Assembly (NCBI GenBank): GCA_036365145.1
Contig: JAEOAD010002231.1
Span: 5,873,501 to 5,937,500 of the forward strand
DNA: 64,000 nucleotides
Reading direction: 5' to 3'
Source: Orientallactaga sibirica
Taxonomy: Eukaryota; Chordata; Mammalia; Rodentia; Dipodidae
Position 1 is the first letter of the stretch. Every line of letters begins with the position of its first letter. Below, piece by piece: positions 56,581 through 64,000 of the stretch. Under the pieces are notes generated by a model. It saw nothing but the letters and a program-made list of their open reading frames with translations. It made no database searches and was not told the DNA's origin. Both the position numbers and the translations under genes were made by a program.

Positions 56581-56852
56581 GGGCTGGAGAGATGGCTTAG
56601 TGGTTAGGGAGCCTGTCTCCTAAGCCTAAAAACTCTGGTTCCAATCTCCAGTGGTTCCAATCTCCAGGTCCCACGTTTAGCCACATGCAAAGTGATGCAA
56701 GGGTGCAATGCCGCACTTGACCACAAGAGGGCGAATGCATCTGGATTTCGTTCGCAGCAGCTGAGAGGCTGCTGGCACGCCCATCTCTATCTGTTTTCCT
56801 CTCCCTCTCTCTCTCTCTCTGTCTCTCTCTGTGTCTCTCTCTCTCAAAAAAA
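56581..56852 (+). mobile_element. SINE type B nested in the tail of a minus-strand SINE (copy 1)
   Basis: Complete type B, with a small internal repeat of GGTTCCAATCTCCAG. Target duplication AAAGATTTTATTT at 56568-56580 and 56853-56865, which is tail sequence of the minus-strand SINE. Confidence 0.93.
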
Positions 56853-56865
56853 AAAGATTTTATTT

Positions 56866-57075
56866 ACTTATTTGTTTATTTATTTGAATAAGAAAGAGGT
56901 AAAGATTGAGAAGGAGAATGAGAATGGGCATGCCAGGGCCTCTAGCCACTGCAAACGAACTCCAGACGCTTGTGCCCTCTTGTGCATCTGGCTTACATGG
57001 GTCCTGGGGAATCTAACCAGGGTCCTTAGTCTTTTCAAGCATGAGCCTTAACCACTAAGCAATCTCTCCATGCTC
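56866..57075 (-). mobile_element. SINE type A, minus strand (copy 1)
   Basis: TTATTTATTTGAATAAGAAA, CCAGCCTCTAGCCACTGCAAA-like middle and CTCTCCATGCTC at its 5' head. The outer duplication CATTAAGGAATATTTT at 56549-56564 and 57076-57091 encloses this element and the type B SINE. Confidence 0.9.
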
Positions 57076-57164
57076 CATTAAGGAATATTTTAAAAACTTA
57101 TATTTCAAAAATGGAGTATCTAGAAAAAACAGATAAATTCCTAGATACACATTACCTATTAAAA

Positions 57165-58318
57165 TTAAGGTCAGGGAAGAGATTGAGTAAAGGAAAGGTG
57201 GAGGGAGGGCTTATCAAAATCTAAGAGGATATAAATAAGTCATATGGAAACCTATTTTTCTGGATAATGGAACACTCAGAAGCAATAGATTGTTAGTAGA
57301 AAATTTTCAGGAATGGGATACCTTCCAGTGAGTTGTTGGCCAGGGAGGTCACCGATACCCCAAAAACATTATAGGCCATTGCCAAGGCCCTTGGGTTCCC
57401 ACCATGAATAGATGGTAAGACCCTATTGCTGAAGACTCCACATACGTGGGCTGCAAGGTCACTGAGAAATCCTGCTGGAGCTGAGCTGAAAGCCTCCTCC
57501 ATGTGGACCAGCTGACAGAAAGCTAGAAAAAGCTATGCTGCATGCAGTTCAATGGGAGAGAGAAAAATCACCAGTGAAGATACTCAGCAGTGGACACAAA
57601 GCTTTAACTTTGGCCAGACAGGCCAAATGAGCCAATGGGAGCATGAGTGTTATGGGGAAAACAACCACTCTCTAATGGGACTGGAGGCCCGTTCCATGGG
57701 AGGGAATACATCCCTGATACTGAAAACCTACAACAGGGATAGTTATGAGCCCTAGGGGTGTAACATCTGCTGGTGTCTGGCTAAATGTATATACTATGCT
57801 CACCAAACTGCCCAGTAAGCATTTTTCTTAATGTCCATACCCATATATTAATGTTACTCTCACTTTTGTTTAGAGAAGCTTCACTTTTCAGGTTGTGGTG
57901 ACCTTGGGATAACTCAGAAGGCACCATGGTGCTGAGAAGAAGTGACAGAGGAGTGCTCAGCACTGAAGCATCTCTAACACACTTTCCAAGGCTCAGAGTA
58001 CATTGTGGAAGAGGTGGTGGAAAGAATGTAAGAGCCAAAGGAAGGGTGGGACTCCTTACAACGTGCTCCTCCAGACACAAAATGGCCTGGATATCCATAA
58101 CCTCACAGTGCCTGAAACTACCTACATAAGACCATCATAATAGGGGGAAAAGATGATGATATCAAAGTTAAAAGAGAGACTGATTGAGAGGGGAGGATAT
58201 GATGGAGGTGGAGTTTCAAAGGGGAAAGTGAGGGGAGAGAGGGAAGTACCATGGGATTTTTGTATACAATTAAGGAAGTAGTCAATAATAAATAAATAAA
58301 TAAAATAAAAAATTAAAT
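57165..58318 (+). mobile_element. LINE-1 3' end insert (copy 1)
   Basis: About 1.15 kb of the 3' UTR family seen at 20020, 5'-truncated, ending in GTCAATAATAAATAAATAAA. It is inserted in the older L1 ORF2. AAAATTAA near both edges may be the target duplication. Confidence 0.85.
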
Positions 58319-58861
58319 GCATAACACATAAACATTCAAATCCATAACTGGCAATAAGATATAAAAATTCTACTCACAAAGAAAAGCCCAGGAACAAATG
58401 GATTCACTACTGAACTCTACCAAACATTTAAGGATCTAATATCAACACTCCTCAAAGTGTTCCACAAAATAGGAAGAAAAATCATACTACCAAATTCATT
58501 CTATAATCCATATTGTCCTGATACCAAAGTCAGATAAAGGCACACTAAATGAAGGAAACTGTCGGCTGATTTTCCTGATTAGCAAAAAGGCAAAACTTAT
58601 CAATAAACTGCTTGTAAATTTTATTCAAGAGCAGATTATGAAGATTGCATATACTGATCAAGTTGGTTTCAACTCAGAAAGTAAATTTGATTGAACATAT
58701 ACTAGTTTAGAAATGAAATACAACAAAACTGTTGTACAAAAATAAATTAAATGACTATCACAGTAAATGCAAAGAATGCGTTTTATAATATTCAACATTT
58801 TTCATTATAAAAGCCCTGGAAATACTAGGGATATAAAAACAACCCTCAAGATTAAGCAGGA

Positions 58862-58879
58862 GTGTGTGTGTGTGTGTGT

Positions 58880-58911
<32 letters not shown>
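58862..58911. repeat. (TG)n microsatellite (copy 1)
   Basis: About 25 TG units with one TATG interruption. The equivalent tract in copy 2 is shorter. Confidence 0.97.
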
Positions 58912-58924
58912 AATTTCAAATGAG

Positions 58925-59022
58925 TTTGTTCTCAGTGGCTGGAGGCCCTGGCACACCCATTATCTCTCTCTCCCTCTTTCCTTCCTTCCCTCTCTCCCTC
59001 TCTCAAACAAATATTTTTTTAA
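58925..59022 (+). mobile_element. SINE type A 3' fragment (copy 1)
   Basis: TTCTCAGTGGCTGGAGGCCC, CT/CCTT tract and CAAACAAATATTTTT tail. The 5' half is absent, replaced by the (TG)n tract. Confidence 0.85.
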
Positions 59023-59382
59023 AAGACCCTATAAACTCTGCCAGAAAAGTTTTAGATCTGAAATACTTTTAGCAAAGGAGCAGGATACATACAGAAGTCA
59101 GTCACGTTAATATACAGTATTATTAACTTTCTATGAAAGAAATCAGGGAAAACATCCCATTTGCAATAGCTTTAAGAAAAAATAATATATCTGGAAATAA
59201 ACCTACTTGAAAAGGTAATATATACAATTGATTAAACAAAAAGCTGGTTCTTCAGAAAGATAAACACCTAGCCAAACTAACCAAAAAGAACACCAAAATT
59301 AAAATTAAGATAGGGAACATTACAGTACATGCCAATGAAATCCACAGGATCATTAAGGAATATTTTTTAAAAGATTTTATTT

Positions 59383-59600
59383 GGGCTGGAGAGATGGCTT
59401 AGCGGTTAGGGAGCCTGTCTCCTAAGCCTAAAAACTCTGGTTCCAATCTCCAGCGGTTCCAATCTCCAGGTCCCACGTTTAGCCAGATGCAAAGTGATGC
59501 AAGGGTGCAATGCCGCACTTGACCACAAGAGGGCGAACGCATCTGGATTTCGTTCGCAGCAGCTGAGAGGCTGCTGGCACGCCCATCTCTATCTGTTTTC

Positions 59601-59642
<42 letters not shown>

Positions 59643-59657
59643 CTCTCTCAAAAAAAA
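59383..59657 (+). mobile_element. SINE type B (copy 2)
   Basis: Equivalent of 56581-56852, with a longer pure CT run and CpG-preserving bases (AGCGGTTAGG, GGGCGAACGCATC) that in copy 1 have changed at some sites. Confidence 0.92.
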
Positions 59658-59667
59658 AAAAGATTTT

Positions 59668-59877
59668 ATTATTTGTTTATTTATTTGAATAAGAAAGAGG
59701 TAAAGATTGAGAAGGAGAATGAGAATGGGCATGCCAGGGCCTCTAGCCACTGCAAACGAACTCCAGACGCTTGTGCCCCTCTTGTGCATCTGGCTTACAT
59801 GGGTCCTGGGGAATCTAACCAGGGTCCTTAGTCTTTTCAAGCATGAGCCTTAACCACTAAGCAATCTCTCCATGCTC
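59668..59877 (-). mobile_element. SINE type A, minus strand (copy 2)
   Basis: Equivalent of 56866-57075, with one extra C in GTGCCCCTCTTG. Confidence 0.9.
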
Positions 59878-59967
59878 CATTAAGGAATATTTTAAAAACT
59901 TATATTTCAAAAATGGAGTATCTAGAAAAAACAGATAAATTCCTAGATACACATTACCAATTAAAAT

Positions 59968-61125
59968 TAAGGTCAGGGAAGAGATTGAGTAAAGGAAAGG
60001 TGGAGGGAGGGCTTATTAAAATCTAAGAGGATATAAATAAGTCATATGGAAACCTATTTTTCTGGATAATGGAACACTCAGAAGCAATAGATTGTTACTA
60101 GAAAATTTTCAGGAATGGGATACCTTCCAGTGAGTTGTTGGCCAGGGAGGTCACAGATACCCCAAAAACATTATAGGCCATTGCCAAGGCCCTTGGGTTC
60201 CCACCATGAATAGATGGTAAGACCCTATTGCTGAAGACTCCACATACGTGGGCTGCAAGGTCACTGAGAAATCCTGCTGGAGCTGAGCTGAAAGCCTCCT
60301 CCATGTGGACCAGCTGACAGAAAGCTAGAAAAAGCTATGCTGCATGCAGTTCAATGGGAGAGAGAAAAATCACCAGTGAAGATACTCAGCAGTGGACACA
60401 AAGCTTTAACTTTGGCCAGACAGGCCAAATGAGCCAATGGGAGCATGAGTGTTATGGGGGAAAACAACCACTCTCTAATGGGACTGGAGGCCCGTTCCAT
60501 GGGAGGAATACATCCCTGATTCTGAAAACCTACAACAGGGATAGTTATGAGCCCTAGGGGTGTAACATCTGCTGGTGTCTGGCTAAATGTATATACTATG
60601 CTCACCAAACTGCCCAGTAAGCATTTTTCTTAATGTCCATACCCATATATTAATGTTACTCTCACTTTTGTTTAGAGAAGCTTCACTTTTCAGATTGTGG
60701 TGACCTTGGGATAACTCAGAAGGCACCATGGTGCTGAGAAGAAGTGACAGAGGAGTGCTCAGCACTGAAGCATCTCTAACACACTTTCCAAGGCTCAGAG
60801 TACATTGTGGAAGAGGTGGTGGAAAGAATGTAAGAGCCAAAGGAAGGGTGGGACTCCTTACAACGTGCTCCTCCAGACACAAAATGGCCTGGATATCCAT
60901 AACCTCACAGTGCCTGAAACTACCTACATAAGACCATCATAATAGGGGGAAAAGATGATGATATCAAAGTTAAAAGAGAGACTGATTGAGAGGGGGAGGG
61001 GATATGATGGAGAGTGGAGTTTCAAAGGGGAAAGTGAGGGAGAGAGGGAAGTACCATGGGATTTTTGTATACAATTAAGGAAGTAGTCAATAATAAATAA
61101 ATAAATAAAATAAAAAATTAAATAC
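59968..61125 (+). mobile_element. LINE-1 3' end insert (copy 2)
   Basis: Equivalent of 57165-58318, differing by a few substitutions and by G-run lengths. Confidence 0.85.
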
Positions 61126-61664
61126 ATAACACATAAACATTCAAATCCATAACTGGCAATAAGATATAAAAATTCTACTCACAAAGAAAAGCCCAGGAAC
61201 AAATGGATTCACTACTGAACTCTACCAAACATTTAAGGATCTAATATCAACACTCCTCAAAGTGTTCCACAAAATAGGAAGAAAAATCATACTACCAAAT
61301 TCATTCTATAATCCATATTGTCCTGATACCAAAGTCAGATAAAGGCACACTAAATGAAGGAAACTGTCGGCTGATTTTCCTGATTAGCAAAAAGGCAAAA
61401 CTTATCAATAAACTGCTTGTAAATTTTATTCAAGAGCAGATTATGAAGATTGCACATACTGATCAAGTTGGTTTCAACTCAGAAAGTAAATTTGATTGAA
61501 CATATACTAGTTTAGAAATGAAATACAACAAAACTGTTGTACAAAAATAAATTAAATGACTATCACAGTAAATGCAAAGAATGCGTTTTATAATATTCAA
61601 CATTTTTCATTATAAAAGCCCTGGAAATACTAGGGATATAAAAACAACCCTCAAGATTAAGCAG

Positions 61665-61665
<1 letters not shown>

Positions 61666-61698
<33 letters not shown>
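61666..61698. repeat. (TG)n microsatellite (copy 2)
   Basis: About 16 TG units without interruption. Confidence 0.97.
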
Positions 61699-61701
<3 letters not shown>

Positions 61702-61711
61702 TTCAAATGAG

Positions 61712-61812
61712 TTTGTTCTCAGTGGCTGGAGGCCCTGGCACACCCATTATCTCTCTCTCCCTCTTTCCTTCCTTCCCTCTCTCCCTCTCTCAAACAAATA
61801 TTTTTTAAAAAG
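61712..61812 (+). mobile_element. SINE type A 3' fragment (copy 2)
   Basis: Equivalent of 58925-59022. Confidence 0.85.
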
Positions 61813-62007
61813 ACCCTATAAACTCTGCCAGAAAAGTTTTAGATCTGAAATACTTTTAGCAAAGGAGCAGGATACATACAGAAGTCAGTCACATTAATAT
61901 ACAGTATTATTAACTTTCTATGAAAGAAATCAGGGAAAACATCCCATTTGCAATAGCTTTAAGAAAAAATAATATATCTGGAAATAAACCTAACGAAAAA
62001 GGTAAAA

Positions 62008-62157
62008 GGGGGATGGAGAGATGGCTTAGCTGTTAAGGCACTTGCCTGCAAAGTCAAAGGATCCCAGTTCGATTCTCCAGGACCCACGTAAGCCAGATGC
62101 ACAAGGGGGTGCATGTATCTAGAGTTCGTTTGCAATGGCTGGAAGCCCTGGCTCACC

Positions 62158-62211
<54 letters not shown>

Positions 62212-62264
62212 CTTTCCCTCTCTCAAATAAATAAATAAAAAGAAATTATTTTTTAAAAAAAGGT
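62008..62264 (+). mobile_element. SINE type A, full-length, young
   Basis: GGGATGGAGAGATGGCTTAG head, near-consensus body, about 45 bp of perfect CT and AAATAAATAAATAAAAA tail. AAGGTAAAAGG on both sides is the target duplication. It lies just right of copy 2 and has no partner in copy 1. Confidence 0.92.
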
Positions 62265-62452
62265 AAAAGGTCTCTACAATGAAAATTTTAAGACACTGAA
62301 GAAGACATGAGAAGATGGAAAGGTCTTCCATGTTCATGGATTGACTAAATTAATATTGGAAAAGTCACAATGTGCCAAAAATGATCAATAGATTTGATGC
62401 ACTGTCTATCAAAATCCCAATTACATTTTTCATAGAAGTAAAAAACAAATCA

Positions 62453-62705
62453 TAAAATTCAGTGCTAGAAAAATGACTCAATAAATTAAAGTGCACAGGA
62501 CATATGCATGAGGACCTGAGTTTAAATTCCCAGCACCCAGGTAAAAGCAAGTGCCTTAGCTGAATTTGTAGCTCCAGGTTCAGTGAGAGAAACTTTCTCA
62601 AAAAATAAGGTGAAGAACAATTAAGGAAGATACCCAATGTTGATCTCTGCCCACATGTGTACATATATACATTCACAAACAAGCATAGCATATACACATA
62701 TACAC
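62453..62705 (+). mobile_element. Old B2/B3-like SINE
   Basis: GTGCTAGAAAAATGACTCAA, ATGAGGACCTGAGTTTAAAT, CAGTGAGAGAAACTTTCTCA and GCCCACATGTGTACATATAT, the same order as at 47977. Confidence 0.65.
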
Positions 62706-62774
62706 CACACACAAAGAAAAACCCTAACATTCACATGGAGTCACAAAAGACCCTAGAGAGCCAAAGTAACCTGA

Positions 62775-63620
62775 AGCTTTATCCTAAAACCACAGGTTGT
62801 TGAATCCCAATGCTGGACCTGAGTCATCCTCCCCAGTGAGCTGTTGGTAAGGGGCAGGGGCATTTGTACCCAAAACAATGCAGACCATTGCTAAAGCATT
62901 GGTTGCCCTCCAGAACTAGATTGTAAACCCTGTTGCTGAAGATACCACAGGCTGCAGTGGCAAGACATTGAGAAATCAAAGAAAGACGGAAGCCAGCTCC
63001 CTGCCAGCTAGCTGTCACAGTACTGCAAAGTGCTGTGTGAGCTGCTGGGGGAATGAAAGTTATCAACGGTGTAAACAAGCAGTGGCTCCTGCAACATGCA
63101 AAATCAACTAGCCATGCAAGATGTGCCTACATGTGCAATAGTGGCACATATGTTAAGGGGTAATCAGTTATAAAGCCTGCTCAATGGGAGGGAATTTGTG
63201 CCTTGTACCACATCCGAGTCTATGGTTTGGAGGTTCATAGACCCTAAAGGGAAGCTTCTACTGTTCTTTGACTAAATAGACAGGTTATGTCCATCAAAGA
63301 GTCTTATAAATGTCTATGCTTATCTCCTTTGATCCATGCTGCTCTTACTTTTGGTTAAAGAACCTGCTTTTACAGATAACAGTGAATGCCTGATAGAACC
63401 AAGACTTGTCAGAATGACTAGAAGAGAAAGCCAAGCCCTAGCATGAGAAGAGTCATACCAATGGCACCCACCAGGGCACAAGAGGCATTTCAGAGGAATG
63501 GATATATTAAATACAAGTACTGCTTTTGCTGTTAGCCAGAGAACCTTCTCCAGGGAGATGATGGTAAAATAACAAGTTGTAAAACTCATCAAAGCAGAAA
63601 ATAACAGTCTACAGAGAGCT
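62775..63620 (+). mobile_element. Older LINE-1 3' UTR relative
   Basis: CAGTGAGCTGTTGGTAAGGG, ACCCTGTTGCTGAAGATACC and ACTTTTGGTTAAAGAACCTG follow the 20020 / 57165 3' UTR order but are much more diverged. The last, G-rich part is missing or changed. Confidence 0.65.
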
Positions 63621-63639
63621 CAAGACTAAAGGAGACTTT

Positions 63640-63770
63640 TTATTTATTATTATTATTTATTTATTTGAGAGAGAGAGAGAAAAGATGCATAGAGGGAGAA
63701 AGAGAGAATGGGTGTTCCAGGGCCTCTAGCCACTGCAAACTAACTCCAGATGCACATGTGCCACCTTGTC
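63640..63770 (-). mobile_element. SINE type A, minus strand, truncated
   Basis: TTATTTATTTATTTGAGAGA, CCAGGGCCTCTAGCCACTGC and CACATGTGCCACCTTGT, then an abrupt join to L1-like CAGTGTGGAGGTTCCTCAAA. The 5' half is missing. Confidence 0.85.
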
Positions 63771-63835
63771 AGTGTGGAGGTTCCTCAAAAAATTAAAACT
63801 AAAGCTACCACGTGGCCCCAATGTTCCATTCAAAA
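63771..63835 (+). mobile_element. Short LINE-1 ORF2 fragment
   Basis: GTGTGGAGGTTCCTCAAAAA followed by ACTAAAGCTACCACGTGGCC is the conserved L1 phrase near the end of ORF2. Confidence 0.6.
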
Positions 63836-64000
63836 AAATGACATCTGACTGGCACTTTCAGTTTTGAATGAGAGAGTTTATGAGTGAAAAGCAAGCCAAA
63901 GTAAAAGAAGAAAAGGACGCACCACATAAGCAGCAGAATAGTGGATCCCGTAATGACATCATTCACAGGAATATCCTGATCGATAAAGATGAGCCCCACT
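63836..64000. other. Unassigned window edge
   Basis: Nothing recognisable in the last 165 bp. A minus-strand open frame runs off the edge and has no domain. Confidence 0.35.

Larger units (their letters stand above)
56411..59215 (+). repeat. Tandem duplication, copy 1 (about 2.8 kb)
   Basis: Everything from ATATATACAATTGATTAAAC to GGAAATAAACCTAC recurs in copy 2 in the same order: L1 ORF2, a nested SINE pair, an L1 3' end, L1 ORF2, a (TG)n tract and a SINE fragment. AAAAGG is present at the left edge, the junction and the right edge, i.e. microhomology at the breakpoints. Confidence 0.95.
59216..62002 (+). repeat. Tandem duplication, copy 2
   Basis: Direct repeat of 56411-59215. By eye about 15 to 20 substitutions, plus length changes in A, G, CT and TG runs and a 5-bp loss (ATTTACTTATTTG reads ATTATTTG). 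The offset is 2803 at the left and 2787 near the right. Confidence 0.95.
54105..63770 (+). mobile_element. Ancient LINE-1 ORF2 region, heavily nested
   Basis: ORF2 phrases in order. 54330-54395 has CAAACTACCTGTGGTCTCCA, the endonuclease part. 55500-56170 has CAAGTGGATCTAATAGATAT and ATTAATGAAATTGATATT. 56411-56565 has GCTGGTTCTTCAGAAAGATA. 58385-58860 has GGAACAAATGGATTCACTAC. 62270-62455 has GTCTCTACAATGAAAATTTT and TCCATGTTCATGGATTG. Interrupted by SINEs, a DNA element and later L1 3' ends, and partly duplicated. No long frame survives. Confidence 0.75.

Noticed and set aside
57781..58098. 105-codon minus frame, repeated identically at 60583-60900
   Set aside because: The identity comes from the tandem duplication and the frame lies in an L1 3' UTR; not independent evidence of coding.

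Overview
This window looks like gene-poor nuclear DNA from a rodent. The abundant SINEs point there. One type opens with a 'GGGCTGGAGAGATGGCTTAG' head and ends in a (CT)n tract and an AAATAAATAAA tail. The other is B1-like and carries 'CCACCCTGAGACTACATAGTG'. From memory these match jerboas (Dipodidae, Jaculus-like); that assignment is inference and was not searched. I found no intact host protein-coding gene, no functional RNA gene, no CRISPR array and no prokaryotic feature. Nearly every open frame over 60 codons lies in a repeat, a low-complexity tract, or unique AT-rich DNA with no recognisable domain.

Layout. 1-5.8 kb is mostly unique AT-rich DNA with two young SINEs. 5.9-9.5 kb is an old LINE-1 (+) riddled with SINEs and a hAT-like DNA element. 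9.5-16.1 kb is degraded L1 and unique sequence with scattered SINEs. 16.1-17.9 kb holds a DNA-transposon relic, an L1 3' end and a processed H3.3 (H3-3A) pseudogene that has a B1 inside it and an extra inverted fragment beside it. 20.0-21.4 kb is an L1 3' end. 24.15-24.80 kb is a solo LTR (-) inserted in a SINE. 26-31.3 kb carries several hAT-like elements and L1 pieces. 31.35-33.7 kb and 37.3-39.5 kb are the main repeat-poor islands.

40.9-50.2 kb is an ancient L1 ORF2 split by a class II (betaretrovirus-like) endogenous retrovirus at 41907-47052. The provirus has two LTRs of about 710 bp, a 6-bp target duplication (ACTAGT), a tRNA-Lys-type primer binding site, a broken gag start, no recognisable pol, a broken env and a polypurine tract. 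54.1-63.8 kb is another ancient L1 ORF2 containing later L1 3' ends, nested SINEs and a recent direct tandem duplication (about 2.8 kb per unit, 56411-59215 and 59216-62002).

Nothing here works as an operon or pathway. The biology is transposon layering: old L1 and DNA elements, then younger L1 ends, LTR elements and SINEs, then local duplication. The observations most worth checking are the pol-less provirus with an unassigned AT-rich interior, the tandem duplication (real or an assembly artefact), the H3.3 pseudogene with its inverted piece, and the SINE-into-SINE-tail nests.
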